From contig JAFUTH010000024.1 of the NCBI GenBank assembly GCA_017484285.1, positions 25,714-89,713 on the forward strand: a stretch of DNA of 64,000 nucleotides, given 5' to 3'. The notes beneath the pieces were generated by a model. That model ran no database searches. It saw only the letters and a list, made by a program, of their open reading frames with translations, and was not told the origin of the DNA. The position numbers and the translations under genes were made by a program. How positions within the stretch are numbered: the stretch's first letter is position 1; every line of letters begins with the position of its first letter. The DNA comes from Treponema sp. Lineage in GTDB: Bacteria; Spirochaetota; Spirochaetia; Treponematales; Treponemataceae. This document shows positions 51,525-60,971 of the stretch, in pieces.

Positions 51525-52313
51525 ATGAAAAAACTGAGTTTATTTGCATTCACCCTTACCCTCACCACCTCGCTCTTTGCCCAGTCGCTCACGGGCTACG
51601 ACATCGCCAAGCGTGCCGACAGCGTTGAAAAAGGCAAAACCTCGTCGTACACCGCCACGATGACGCTCACCAACAAAAAGGACGCAAAGCGCGTGCGCGA
51701 AGTGATGATGAAAGAAAAGGACTTTGGCGACACCACCAAAACCGTCGTCGTGTTCACCGTGCCAAAAGATGTGGCGGGCGTCGCCTATCTGATGTTCGAG
51801 TACGACGAAAAAGCCGACGGTACCAAGCCCGACAGCGACAACTGGCTCTACATGCCCGCCATGAAAAAAGTGCGCCGCATTTCTGGCTCCACGCGCCAAG
51901 ACGACTTTATGGGCACGGACTTCACCTACGAAGACATGGGCGAGCGCGGGCTTTCCAAAGACACCTTCACGCTGCTCGGCACAGAAACCGTGGACGGCAC
52001 AGACTGCTACAAAGTGGAAGCCGTCGCCAAAGACAAAGGCGAAAAAAATCCGCGCCGCATCCTCTGGTGGCGCACAGACAACTATCTTCTGCAAAAAGCC
52101 GAGTTCTACGACAAGCAAAACACCCTGCAACGCGAACTCACCTGTTCCGACATCACGCAAATCAGCGGAATCTGGACGACGGGCAAAATGTTCATCAAAA
52201 ACGTGCAGACCGGACACTCCACGCTGCTTGAAATGAAAGACGTGCAGTACAATGTGGATTTGAGCGACAGCCTTTTCACCGTGACCGCAATCGAGCGAGG
52301 AACGGTGCGATAA
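51525..52313 (+). CDS. LolA-like outer-membrane lipoprotein-sorting family protein
   Basis: 262 residues from ATG 51525, set by AAGGAG just upstream; a longer frame runs back inside the MMPL gene. Signal peptide MKKLSLFAFTLTLTTSLFAQ, then a LolA-like beta fold: SYTATMTLTNKKDAKRVREV, WLYMPAMKKVRRISGSTRQD, DFMGTDFTYEDMGER, and KAEFYDKQNTLQRELT. This group regularly accompanies MMPL exporters and probably ferries a hydrophobic substrate through the periplasm. Stop and next start overlap (TAATG). Confidence 0.88.
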   Translation: MKKLSLFAFTLTLTTSLFAQSLTGYDIAKRADSVEKGKTSSYTATMTLTNKKDAKRVREVMMKEKDFGDTTKTVVVFTVPKDVAGVAYLMFEYDEKADGTKPDSDNWLYMPAMKKVRRISGSTRQDDFMGTDFTYEDMGERGLSKDTFTLLGTETVDGTDCYKVEAVAKDKGEKNPRRILWWRTDNYLLQKAEFYDKQNTLQRELTCSDITQISGIWTTGKMFIKNVQTGHSTLLEMKDVQYNVDLSDSLFTVTAIERGTVR

Positions 52314-53614
52314 TGAAAAACTCCCGTTTTTTCATTTTCATCTTTCACTTTTCCGTTTTCACTGTTCCGTTCTTCGCGCAAGAAACGCAGTTCTCTGGCA
52401 CGCTTTCCGCCCTTGCAGGAATTGCGCTTCCGTACACGGCGAATTCTGGCGACTTCGTGCTGGGCGAGACAAAGGCACAGGGCGAACTTTCCGTGTTCGC
52501 CGAAAACAGCACACTCTACGCAAACGGCTTTGTGCTGTATGACGCGCTCAAAAATCACGCGGACGCGCTGGATTTTGTGGCGGGGAACGAAAGCGCGGGG
52601 GGCGCCTTGCAGGAAGCCTGGTTTGACTACACGCAGGACTTTTGGGCACTCCGCGTGGGCAGGCAAATAAGCGCGTGGGGCAAAGCCGACGGACTTTCCG
52701 TTGCCGATGTGCTCTGCCCGCAGGAAGAAACGCAGTTTGCAGCCCGCACCTACACAGAAAGCCGCCTCGGTATTGACGCGGCGCGATTTTCGCTCAAAAA
52801 CGAGACCTATTCCCTTGACGCATACTGGATTCCGTTTTTTACGCCCGCCGCGCTCCCGCTGGGTGGCGCAAGCCCGCTCAAAAAAACGCTTTTTGGCACT
52901 ACGGCATTTTCCCGCGACGACATCACGCTTCCCGATTTGCACATAAAAAACAGCGAATACGCGGCAAAACTGAGCGCGTATTTGGCGGCACTCGATGTCT
53001 CGCTCTACGGATTCTACGGCTTTGACGACGAGCCGTTTATTTCGTACACGCTTGACGAAGCGGGCGCGGTCAAAATCTCTGGCAACTACGAAAAAATGCT
53101 CATGTTCGGCGCAGACGCGGCAATTCCACTTGGCGAGACCGTTTTGCGCATGGAAACGGCATTTTTTCCTGACCGACACTTCGGCACGAGCGCAGAAAGT
53201 CAAATCGCTTCTCTTATGGCGGGAACGAAAAGCGAAATCACGCAAAAGCGCAACCAACTCAAAGCCCTCGCTGGAATCGACTGGATGCCCGCAAGCTGGA
53301 CGATTACCGCACAATACTACGCCGACGCCGTGTTTGGCGACCTTTCCGCAATCAGCCGCGAGCGGTACGAGCATTGCGCCACGCTTTCTGTCTCCCGCGC
53401 GTTTTTTTCCGACACGCTCACGCTTTCCCTTGACGGCATTTTGGGCTTAAACGATTTTGACAGCGTGCTTCAAGCAAAGTGCGAGTACGCGCTTTCAGAC
53501 CACATCACGCTCAGCGTTGAGGGAGACTTTTTCAACGAAGGCAAAAATACAGGAAATTACGGCAGGTTCAAAGATTTGAGCTGCCTTATTCTTGGTGGAA
53601 AATTCAGTTTTTAG
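52313..53614 (+). CDS. Outer-membrane beta-barrel, DUF1302-like
   Basis: 433 residues with a signal peptide (FIFHFSVFTVPFFA) and alternating beta strands ending in an aromatic residue (ILGGKFSF), as barrels do. The stretch LRVGRQISAWGKADGLSVAD, followed by VLCPQE, matches the DUF1302-type barrels encoded with MMPL/LolA-like proteins in other bacteria. Together the three would span inner membrane, periplasm and outer membrane. The substrate is unknown. It overlaps the preceding gene by one base. Confidence 0.8.
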   Translation: MKNSRFFIFIFHFSVFTVPFFAQETQFSGTLSALAGIALPYTANSGDFVLGETKAQGELSVFAENSTLYANGFVLYDALKNHADALDFVAGNESAGGALQEAWFDYTQDFWALRVGRQISAWGKADGLSVADVLCPQEETQFAARTYTESRLGIDAARFSLKNETYSLDAYWIPFFTPAALPLGGASPLKKTLFGTTAFSRDDITLPDLHIKNSEYAAKLSAYLAALDVSLYGFYGFDDEPFISYTLDEAGAVKISGNYEKMLMFGADAAIPLGETVLRMETAFFPDRHFGTSAESQIASLMAGTKSEITQKRNQLKALAGIDWMPASWTITAQYYADAVFGDLSAISRERYEHCATLSVSRAFFSDTLTLSLDGILGLNDFDSVLQAKCEYALSDHITLSVEGDFFNEGKNTGNYGRFKDLSCLILGGKFSF

Positions 53615-53623
53615 GAGCATGAA

Positions 53624-55405
53624 ATGACACAAACACAAAAATCCCCGCTTTCGCGCATCCTTGCGTTTGCGGGCGCGTACAAGGCACTCACTTACGTGGG
53701 GCTGTTTCTTTCTGCCGTGGCGCAAGTCTGCGGCATGATTCCCTACATCTGTGTGTGGCTCGTCCTGCGCGACTTGATTGTCGCCGCGCCCGACTTTTCC
53801 CGTGCAAGCCAAATCGCCCGCTACGGCTGGATTGCGTTCGGCTTTGCCACGCTCGGCATCGTCATCTATTTTCTTGCGCTTTTGTGCACGCACCTTGCGG
53901 CATTCAAGACGGCGAGCAACATCAGAAAGCGCGGCATGGAGCATCTGATGAAAGTGCCACTCGGATTTTTTGACGAGAACGGGTCGGGATTGCTTAGAAA
54001 CAGGCTTGACGGCGCGGCAAGCGAGACTGAAACGCTCCTTGCGCACAACCTTGCCGACATGGTGGGAACGGCGGCGATGTTCGTTGCGATGCTTGTCCTT
54101 ATGTTCGTGTTTGACGCTCGCATGGGGGCAGCGTGTATGCTTTCCGCGGTTATTTCGATTGCCATGCTCTGCGTGATGATGAGCGGAAAGAACGCCAAGC
54201 TTATGCTGATTTACCAGAGCGCGCAGGACGAAATGGCGAAGGCGGGAACGGAATATGTGCGCGGCATTCCCGTGGTCAAAGTTTTTCAGCAGACCGTCTA
54301 TTCGTTCCGCGCGTTCAAAGAAGCGATCGAAAACTACAGCGAAAAGGCGGAGCTGTACACTGACGGCGTGTGCCGCCTTCCCCAGTCGGTGAACCTGACG
54401 GTGACGGAAGGCGCGTTCATTTTCCTCGTGCCAGCTTCTCTCTTGCTTGCACCCGCAGCCCTTGCTCACGGAGATTTTGCCTCGTTCGTCACGGATTTTG
54501 CGTTTTACGCCGTGTTCAGCGCGATAATCTCAACCGCGCTCGCAAAAATCATGTTCGCCTCTAGCGGAACGATTCTCGCAAACACCGCCTTAAAGCGAAT
54601 CGAATATGTGATGAACGCACCCGTCCTTGAACAATGCGAAAATCCAAAGTCGCCGAGCGGAAACAGCATTGCATTCAAGCATGTGTCGTTCACCTACGCG
54701 GGAAGCGACCGCCCTGCGCTTTCTGATGTGTCGTTCACTGCCGAAAGCGGGCAGACGGTCGCGCTTGTTGGACCGAGCGGCGGCGGAAAGACCACGGCGG
54801 CAAGCCTGATTCCGCGTTTTTGGGATGCGAGCGAGGGCGAAGTTCTGCTTGGCGGCGTGAATGTGAAGGAGATTTCGCAGAAAGTCCTTATGGAAAAAAT
54901 CGCGTTCGTGTTCCAGAATTCGCGCCTGTTCAAAACCTCGATTCTAGAAAATGTGCGCGCCGCCCGCCCCGAAGCCACGCGCGAGGAAGTGCTTTCCGCG
55001 CTCAAAGCCGCGCAATGCACCGACATCATCGAAAAACTGCCCGACGGAATTGACACCGTTATCGGAAGCGAAGGCACTTACCTTTCTGGCGGGGAGCAGC
55101 AGCGTGTTGCCCTTGCCCGCGCCATCTTAAAGGACGCGCCCGTCATCGTGCTTGACGAAGCGACCGCCTTTGCCGACCCCGAAAACGAAGCCCTCATCCA
55201 CGCCGCCCTCAAAACGCTCACGAGCGGAAAAACCGTCATCATGATAGCCCACCGCCTTTCCACCGTCGTCGGCGCAGACAAAATCATCGTCCTCAAAGAA
55301 GGAAAAATCGCTGAAACTGGCACGCACGATGAACTGAAAGCCACCGACGGCGTGTACGCGCACATGTGGGCGGAGTACAACAAAGCGGCAGAGTGGAAGA
55401 TTTAG
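53624..55405 (+). CDS. ABC half-transporter, first of a split pair
   Basis: 593 residues: six-helix exporter-type membrane domain (1-310), then an ATPase domain with VGPSGGGKTTAA (about 382), Q-loop FVFQNSRLF, signature YLSGGEQQRVALARAI (about 487), Walker B PVIVLDEATAFAD and the H-loop AHRLS. GGAGCATGAA precedes the start; it lies nine bases after the barrel gene. It probably pairs with the half-transporter at 61027-62769, as in heterodimeric drug, peptide or siderophore systems (YbtPQ/IrtAB type). Substrate unknown. Confidence 0.92.
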   Translation: MTQTQKSPLSRILAFAGAYKALTYVGLFLSAVAQVCGMIPYICVWLVLRDLIVAAPDFSRASQIARYGWIAFGFATLGIVIYFLALLCTHLAAFKTASNIRKRGMEHLMKVPLGFFDENGSGLLRNRLDGAASETETLLAHNLADMVGTAAMFVAMLVLMFVFDARMGAACMLSAVISIAMLCVMMSGKNAKLMLIYQSAQDEMAKAGTEYVRGIPVVKVFQQTVYSFRAFKEAIENYSEKAELYTDGVCRLPQSVNLTVTEGAFIFLVPASLLLAPAALAHGDFASFVTDFAFYAVFSAIISTALAKIMFASSGTILANTALKRIEYVMNAPVLEQCENPKSPSGNSIAFKHVSFTYAGSDRPALSDVSFTAESGQTVALVGPSGGGKTTAASLIPRFWDASEGEVLLGGVNVKEISQKVLMEKIAFVFQNSRLFKTSILENVRAARPEATREEVLSALKAAQCTDIIEKLPDGIDTVIGSEGTYLSGGEQQRVALARAILKDAPVIVLDEATAFADPENEALIHAALKTLTSGKTVIMIAHRLSTVVGADKIIVLKEGKIAETGTHDELKATDGVYAHMWAEYNKAAEWKI

Positions 55406-55413
55406 GGGAAGAT

Positions 55414-55518
55414 GGGCGTTCCCCGCCTGTCGGCGGGTCGGGCTTTTCGGGGTTACGCTATCGCTCCATTGCTCCACTTCGTTCCGCAACAAGCCTTGCG
55501 GCTTGCCCCTACAATCCC
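55414..55518. repeat. Intergenic repeat of the GGGCG..GCGGGTCGGG family
   Basis: GGGCGTTCCCCGCCTGTCGG, then CGGGTCGGG, shared with the element at 63766 onward, and later palindromic words (GCAACAAGCCTTGCGGCTTGC). It starts nine bases after the first ABC gene, at the junction with the inserted genes. Confidence 0.7.
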
Positions 55519-55618
55519 TAACGCTGGGCTAACAAAAAAATTATCTTTCCGAATGGGGAAAAATTCAGTATCTTTAAATTAGATAGCAAATCTGGAAGCC
55601 CAGCAAGGAGAGATGAAA

Positions 55619-56440
55619 ATGCCAACTATTCAAGTAAAAGAATCTGTCATAAAGACTTAAAAAACGAATGGCACGGATTACATTTGCATTACCGACATTG
55701 CAAAGCAGAAAAATCCACTGGAGCAGAAAGATGTCGTAAAAAACTGGCTTCGCTCTAAAAATACGCTTGAATATCTTGGGCTTTGGGAAATGCTGAATAA
55801 TCCCGATTTCAAAGGGGTCGAATTCGCCCCCCTTTTAAAAGAAGCCGGAAGCCATGCTTTTACGATGAGTCCGAGCCGATGGATTGAAACGACACATGCA
55901 ATCGGCTTAATTTCAAAAAACGGCGCGAACGGCGGCACTTACGCACAGCGGGACATTGCCTTCAAATTTGCCAGTTTGGTTTCCGTTGAGTTTGAACTGT
56001 ATCTGATAAAGGAATTCCAACGCCTAAAGGAAGACGAACAGAAGCAACTCGGCTGGAGTGCAAAGCGCGAGCTTGCCAAAATCAACTACCGCATCCACAC
56101 CGACGCGATAAAGCAGAACCTTATCCCGCCCGAACTCACCCCTCAGCAAAAATCATTCGTGTATGCCGATGAAGCCGACTTGCTGAACACGGCAATGTTC
56201 GGACAGACCGCCCGCGAGTGGCGTGAAGCACATCCCGAACTAAGAGGCAACATCCGCGACTACGCGACAATCAATCAGCTGATTTGCCTTTCAAATATGG
56301 AAAACTTGAACGCCGTATTCATCAACGATGGACTTCCGCAGAGCGAACGGCTTGAAAAACTGAACAAAATTGCGATTCAGCAAATGCAGGTGCTGGAGAA
56401 TATTGAGGATAGGAAGTTGCTGATGGAAGAAAAGAAATAA
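55619..56440 (+). pseudogene. KilA-N domain protein with a premature stop codon
   Basis: From ATG 55619 (AGGAG eight bases upstream) the frame reads MPTIQVKESVIKT, then a TAA at 55658-55660, then KTNGTDYICITDIAKQKNPL and on without interruption. The post-stop sequence has the full KilA-N pattern: VVKNWLRSKNTLEYLGLWEM, FTMSPSRWIETTHAIGLISK, NGGTYAQRDIAFKFASLVS, FELYLIKEFQRLK. Only one base stands between this and an intact gene of about 273 codons. Restart at ATG 55790 would lose the first 57 residues, part of the domain. KilA-N proteins come from phages and related elements and bind DNA. Confidence 0.85.
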
Positions 56441-56492
56441 CAATACCGTTATCTTTAGTTTTTGGAAAGTGCTTGTACAGAAGTTTCTTTAA

Positions 56493-56864
56493 TCAATACG
56501 AATCCCGCGTTTTCAGAATTAAATCTTGCATGGAATCCCGAACCGTCACGGGGATTTCTTCAAGTGCGTCTATAATCAGCTTGTTTTTGCGATAGAGCGT
56601 AAGTTCTTGTTTTTCCAACTCTGACTGGCTGGGTGCTTCTGTTTCTGCGTTCAGAATGCGCACGGTTTCTTCTCCCAAAAGACTTTCAAGTGATATGTTC
56701 ATGATTTTTGAGATTTTGAGCGCGAGGTCGGCATGGGGCATACTGTTTTTGTTCATGCCGTTGATAATCGTTGAATAAGGAACGCCTGCCCGAAAAGCCA
56801 AGTCTTTCACTTCCAAATTTTTATACGGTAACAATTTTTTTACATTTGTCCAGAACGAAGCCAT
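56493..56864 (-). CDS. XRE/Cro-CI-type transcriptional regulator
   Basis: 123 residues. The N-terminal helix-turn-helix (LEVKDLAFRAGVPYSTIING, then LALKISKIMNISLESLLG) is the Cro/CI type. A 50-residue helical tail (SELEKQELTLYRKNKLIIDA) may dimerise. It is divergent from the MBOAT gene, and two AAAGAT-N5-ATCT palindromes lie between them, so it probably represses that operon and itself. Upstream TAATAA ends six bases before the ATG, so it may also be leaderless. Confidence 0.88.
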   Translation of the reverse strand: MASFWTNVKKLLPYKNLEVKDLAFRAGVPYSTIINGMNKNSMPHADLALKISKIMNISLESLLGEETVRILNAETEAPSQSELEKQELTLYRKNKLIIDALEEIPVTVRDSMQDLILKTRDSY

Positions 56865-56894
56865 ACCCGATTATTACCGAATTGCGATGTACGG

Positions 56895-56948
56895 TTGTAA
56901 AAATATCGCTAAAAAGATATATTATCTTTATAAAGATTTTATATCTCT
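56895..56948 (+). promoter_or_regulatory. MBOAT promoter with twin operator palindromes
   Basis: Promoter TTGTAA (56895-56900), 17 nt, TATATT (56918-56923). Palindrome 1: AAAGAT (56913-56918), N5, ATCTTT (56924-56929), covering the -10 box. Palindrome 2: AAAGAT (56932-56937), N5, ATCTCT (56943-56948), 19 bp further. This is the arrangement of a dimeric Cro/CI-type repressor bound on nearly the same face of the helix at two sites. Confidence 0.65.
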
Positions 56949-56959
56949 TTAAGGTTTGT

Positions 56960-58429
56960 ATGCTTTTTTCATCAATTACATTTCTTGTATTTTTTCTGCC
57001 CGCCGTGCTGATTTTTTACTATACCCTGCCGAATCTTGCCTACAAAAATTGCGTGCTGTTTTTGGCAAGCCTGTTTTTCTATGCGTGGGGTGAGCCGAAA
57101 TTCGTTTTCTTAATGTTTGCCTCAATCGTTTTCAACTACAACATGGGCTTGTTTTTGGGAAATGACACCGCACATAAAAAGAAAATCCTTGCCTTTGCGA
57201 TTCTTGCAAATATCGTGGTCTTGCTTGTGTTCAAGTATCTCGGCTTTACCTGTAAAATCATCGATGCTTTTCTGAGTGCAGTGCATATTCAGCCGCTCAC
57301 CGCCATCAACTTGGTCATGCCAATCGGCATTTCATTCTACACTTTTCAGGAAATTTCATACCTTGTCGATGTGTACCGAAAGCCCGAACTCGCGCAGAAA
57401 AACCTGCTGCACCTCGGACTGTACACCGCATTTTTTCCGCAACTGATTGCAGGGCCGATTGTCCGCTACCACGATATAAACGAGCAGATTTCAGCGCGGA
57501 CGGTCACTGTTCCGCAGTTTTCGCTCGGTTTGGAGCGGTTCATCATCGGCTTAAGCAAGAAAGTGCTTCTGGCAAATAATTTTGCCGTTGTCTGCGACTC
57601 CGCTTTTGAGGCTGATTTTTTCAGCTATGGCGCGGCGACGGCATGGATTGCCGCCTTTGCATATGCCATGCAGATTTACTATGATTTTTCGGGCTACTCC
57701 GACATGGCAATCGGGCTTGCCAAACTGTTCGGCTTTGATTTGCTTGAAAATTTCAATTATCCTTATGCCGCTTCTTCAATCACGGATTTTTGGAAACGCT
57801 GGCATATCTCGCTCACCAATTTTTTCCGCGACTATGTATATATCCCGCTCGGCGGAAACCGTAAGGGAAAACTCCGAACCGTTCTGAATCGCTTCATTGT
57901 CTTTTTTACGACAGGACTGTGGCACGGCGCAGCATTCAATTTTATCCTGTGGGGCTTGGGGCACGGAATCTTGATGACGATAGAACGGGCGTTCGCCAAA
58001 AAAAGCCATGCAAAAGAAGCCAGCCGAAAGACAGTGGCAACGGTGATTCTCTCCGTCCTCGGCAGAATGTACACACTATTTGCCGTCTTGATGCTCTGGG
58101 TATTGTTCCGAAACGGCACGGGAGCAAGTATAAAGCTGATTTTGAAACTGTTCGGCATAAATTACAGCCGCTTCACCTCGCATTTTCAGCCATACTATTA
58201 CGATGAACTTATTTCACCGCACATCGGAGCAAGTTTTTATCTGTTTGCATGTCTCGGAATCCTGTTCGCGTTTCCGTGGTGGAAAAAGTTTTCTCTTTCG
58301 TGCAAGAACAGTTGTCTCTGGACAAGCATAACTGTCGTCAAATACTTTGCACTCATCCTTCTGCTCGTGCTTTGCTACGCGAATCTTGCAGGAAATTCAT
58401 ACAACCCATTCATTTACTTTAGGTTCTGA
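56960..58429 (+). CDS. MBOAT O-acyltransferase (AlgI/DltB type)
   Basis: 489 residues from ATG 56960 (MLFSSITFLVFFLPAVLIFY), the usual start of the family; AAGG lies five bases upstream. The frame open further upstream covers the promoter. Polytopic, with FNYPYAASSITDFWKRWHIS, FFRDYVYIPLGGNRKGK and the catalytic histidine in GLWHGAAFNFILWGLGHGI. AlgI-like proteins move acetyl groups across the membrane to a partner that acetylates a secreted polysaccharide. The partner is probably the next gene, two bases downstream. It is more A+T-rich than its surroundings. Confidence 0.93.
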   Translation: MLFSSITFLVFFLPAVLIFYYTLPNLAYKNCVLFLASLFFYAWGEPKFVFLMFASIVFNYNMGLFLGNDTAHKKKILAFAILANIVVLLVFKYLGFTCKIIDAFLSAVHIQPLTAINLVMPIGISFYTFQEISYLVDVYRKPELAQKNLLHLGLYTAFFPQLIAGPIVRYHDINEQISARTVTVPQFSLGLERFIIGLSKKVLLANNFAVVCDSAFEADFFSYGAATAWIAAFAYAMQIYYDFSGYSDMAIGLAKLFGFDLLENFNYPYAASSITDFWKRWHISLTNFFRDYVYIPLGGNRKGKLRTVLNRFIVFFTTGLWHGAAFNFILWGLGHGILMTIERAFAKKSHAKEASRKTVATVILSVLGRMYTLFAVLMLWVLFRNGTGASIKLILKLFGINYSRFTSHFQPYYYDELISPHIGASFYLFACLGILFAFPWWKKFSLSCKNSCLWTSITVVKYFALILLLVLCYANLAGNSYNPFIYFRF

Positions 58430-58431
58430 TT

Positions 58432-59529
58432 ATGAAACATACAATTCACCTTGTTTTTACCCTTGCTGTTCTCATTCTGCTTTCACTGCCCGTCATTTTT
58501 TTCAATTCAAAGCAGACTGTCTCAGAAAAAGAAAACCGTGCGCTTGCCGCAGAGCCGGCGTTGATAAAAGAAAACCGCCTAAACGAACGGCTCTTCGCGG
58601 AATATGACGAGTATTTCAGCGACCACATTGGCTTTCGCGAGGAACTGATTCAACTGAACGCGAAAAACCTGCTCCATATCGAAAAAGCAAGCTCTGTCGG
58701 AAAGGCAGTTGCGGGAAAAAACGGCTGGTATTTCTATACGCTACCCTCAGACGGCAACAATCTTCTTGATTTCTACAAGCGGAATCTTCTGGACGACACT
58801 CAGCTTGCCCAGTTTTCTGAGTGTGTTTCTTCTACCATGAAATGGTGTGCCGAGCACGAGATTCCTTGTATTTTTCTTATCTGTCCGAACAAACATTCCG
58901 TGTATGCCGAATACTACCCCTTCGATCACCCCGAAGGAATCACCCGCGCCGACCAGCTGACGCATGTTTTTGACGAGCTTGGCGCAAACTATCTTTTCCC
59001 GCGCGACTTTCTGCTTTCAAAAAAGAGGGATTTTGACTTTCCGCTGTATTATGAGACCGACACGCACTGGAATCCGCAGGGAGCCTACCTTGCGTTCACG
59101 CTGCTGCGCGAGAGAATTGCAGAGCTGTTTCCACAGACGGACTTTCCGAACATCGAGTATAACGCTACGATTTCAGAAAGCGAGACCGCCGGAGATTTGC
59201 TTCCGATGCTGAACATACAAACGGCGCGGAGTACGCAAATCACGCTGACACCCGTCGGGCGGAAACCAACTGATTTTTACAGCTACCTGAAAAATGCTGG
59301 TCGTGATGGCGTTCATACAAAGGGGGCAACCCCTGCCTTACCCCGCGCTTTGATTTTCCGCGATTCGTTTTTCAGCGCACTAGAGCCGTTCGTCTCCCCG
59401 TTGTTTTCCGAAGCTGAATATGTCTGGAAGAAATTCTCCGAAGAGGATAAAAAATATGTTCTTGAATACAAACCCGACATCATAATATTTGAGAGCGTAG
59501 AACGCTCTTCGGCAACTATTGTTCAATAG
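58432..59529 (+). CDS. AlgJ/AlgX-like (DHHW) O-acetyltransferase partner
   Basis: 365 residues with an N-terminal membrane anchor (HTIHLVFTLAVLILLSLPVI). The pattern is of the SGNH-related AlgX/AlgJ/DHHW family: SEKENRALAAEPAL, DYFSDHIGFR-type segment (EYFSDHIGFREELIQLNAKN), GKNGWYFYT, and the catalytic ETDTHWNPQGAYLAF with the DxH pair, then LIFRDSFFSAL with the likely serine. It should receive acetyl from the MBOAT protein and modify a surface or exported glycan. Start two bases after the MBOAT stop. Confidence 0.88.
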   Translation: MKHTIHLVFTLAVLILLSLPVIFFNSKQTVSEKENRALAAEPALIKENRLNERLFAEYDEYFSDHIGFREELIQLNAKNLLHIEKASSVGKAVAGKNGWYFYTLPSDGNNLLDFYKRNLLDDTQLAQFSECVSSTMKWCAEHEIPCIFLICPNKHSVYAEYYPFDHPEGITRADQLTHVFDELGANYLFPRDFLLSKKRDFDFPLYYETDTHWNPQGAYLAFTLLRERIAELFPQTDFPNIEYNATISESETAGDLLPMLNIQTARSTQITLTPVGRKPTDFYSYLKNAGRDGVHTKGATPALPRALIFRDSFFSALEPFVSPLFSEAEYVWKKFSEEDKKYVLEYKPDIIIFESVERSSATIVQ

Positions 59530-59545
59530 ATTCCGCATTAGCCAC

Positions 59546-59654
59546 GCGCAAGGGTATGGAGTGGTGGCGGCGATAGCCGACAGTGCGTAGCACCGCGCGT
59601 TAGCAAGCCACGGAACACCCGACTCGCCGACAGGCGGGATGCGCCCAAAATAAA
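59546..59654. repeat. 109-bp repeat, left copy of an inverted pair
   Basis: Reverse complement of 63754-63862 with a single mismatch. Read on the plus strand it starts GCGCAAGGGTATGGAGTGG and ends GCGCCCAAAATAAA. It lies 16 bases after the DHHW gene. The rest of the 392-nt gap to RhuM (59655-59921) shows no gene or other feature that I can recognise. Confidence 0.9.
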
Positions 59655-59921
59655 CCCGCTTGAAAAACTGATTATGTCTATTCCCATGTAGAATTTTTTC
59701 TCACAAAAAGGTAGCATTTTTAGTGTAAGACTTCCGCCACGCAGTTGCATTACCGTGGAACGCGAGCGATGAAAGAGGAGTTCTGTCGCGTTTGTATTAT
59801 GGGGAATTGATGGCGATTGGCAGGTTAATAAAACAAAAATGCCACGGCGAAACAGACAATGGCAGAATGCCCAGCGCGAAAACAGGCAGTGTTGGATAAG
59901 TGGCTGAGGTAGGAGAATGTT

Positions 59922-60947
59922 ATGGAAAACGAAATAATCACCACAGCCCCAACTTCCCGTGAAATCATCTTCTACAAGGACGGCGACAATCAGGTAAAAG
60001 TCGAAGTCCTCTTGCAGAACGAGAATCTTTGGCTCACACAGGCAAAAATTGCGGAATTGTTCGGAGTGCAAAAGGCGGCGGTCTCAAAACATCTCAAAAA
60101 TATCTTTGAAGATGGGGAGTTGGTTGAAAATTCAGTTGTTTCCATTTTGGAAACAACTGCCGCTGATGGCAAAAACTACAAAACCAACTTCTACAATCTC
60201 GATGCGATTATCGCCGTGGGCTACCGTGTGAACTCAAAAAAAGCCACGATGTTCCGAATCTGGGCAAACAAGATTCTCAAAGAATATATCATCAAAGGCT
60301 ATGTGATGAACGACGACCGCCTTAAGCAGCCCGAATACTACTTTGGCAAGGACTACTTTGAGGAACAGTTGGAGCGAATCCGCGACATCAGAAGCAGCGA
60401 GCGGCGTTTTTATCAGAAAATCACGGATATCTATTCAAAATGCAGCGCAGATTATGATGTGAATTCGCAGGTGACGAAGGATTTTTTTGCTACCGTACAG
60501 AACAAGCTTCATTTTGCGGTGAGTCATCAGACTGCGGCGGAAATTGTCTACACTCGCGCTGACCATACAAAGCAGAATATGGGGCTAACAACTTGGAAAA
60601 ACGCGCCAGCAGGTGAAATCCGAAAGCCAGATGTTTCGATTGCAAAGAATTATCTGAACGAAGAGGAAATGCAGAATCTGAATGAAATTGTCACGATGTT
60701 CTTGGACTATGCGGAGCGGCAGGCTCGACGGCTTCAGGTGATGTACATGCTGGACTGGGTTAAAAAGCTAGATGCCTTCTTGCAGTTCAACGATGAGGAT
60801 ATTCTTCACAACAAGGGCAAAGTCACGCACGAAATTGCAAAAGCTTTTGCCGAAAGCGAATTTGAGCAGTATAAGGCGATTCAAGACAGGACTTACAAAA
60901 GCGATTTTGACAAGTTTTTGGAAGACGCAGGAAATGCGTTGGAATAA
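59922..60947 (+). CDS. RhuM-family protein
   Basis: 341 residues. The start MENEIITTAPTSREIIFYKD and the region NLWLTQAKIAELFGVQKAAV, then SKHLKNIFEDGEL, form a helix-turn-helix, followed by NFYNLDAIIAVGYRVNSKKA and FRIWANKILKEYIIKGY, all characteristic of RhuM (named from a Salmonella pathogenicity island). The C-terminal half (KPDVSIAKNYLNEEEMQNLN) is the Fic/DOC-associated or DinD-like helical part. These genes are typical accessory genes of defence or mobile islands; the molecular role is unknown. AGGAG is six bases before the ATG. Confidence 0.92.
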   Translation: MENEIITTAPTSREIIFYKDGDNQVKVEVLLQNENLWLTQAKIAELFGVQKAAVSKHLKNIFEDGELVENSVVSILETTAADGKNYKTNFYNLDAIIAVGYRVNSKKATMFRIWANKILKEYIIKGYVMNDDRLKQPEYYFGKDYFEEQLERIRDIRSSERRFYQKITDIYSKCSADYDVNSQVTKDFFATVQNKLHFAVSHQTAAEIVYTRADHTKQNMGLTTWKNAPAGEIRKPDVSIAKNYLNEEEMQNLNEIVTMFLDYAERQARRLQVMYMLDWVKKLDAFLQFNDEDILHNKGKVTHEIAKAFAESEFEQYKAIQDRTYKSDFDKFLEDAGNALE

Positions 60948-60971
60948 CGCGGTCGTATTTTATTTCCCCTC

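Noticed and set aside
52106..53374. 422-codon open frame on the minus strand
   Set aside because: It is antisense to the DUF1302-like barrel gene, which has a signal peptide, family motifs and overlapping operon neighbours. The composition of the antisense product (Cys/Arg/Val-rich) is that of a shadow frame in G+C-rich DNA.
53495..54469. 324-codon open frame on the minus strand
   Set aside because: Antisense to the first ABC half-transporter; His/Arg-rich shadow.
59538..60071. 177-codon open frame on the minus strand across the RhuM start
   Set aside because: It overlaps the 109-bp repeat and the RhuM Shine-Dalgarno and N-terminus; the product is Cys/Phe/Arg-rich with no family pattern.
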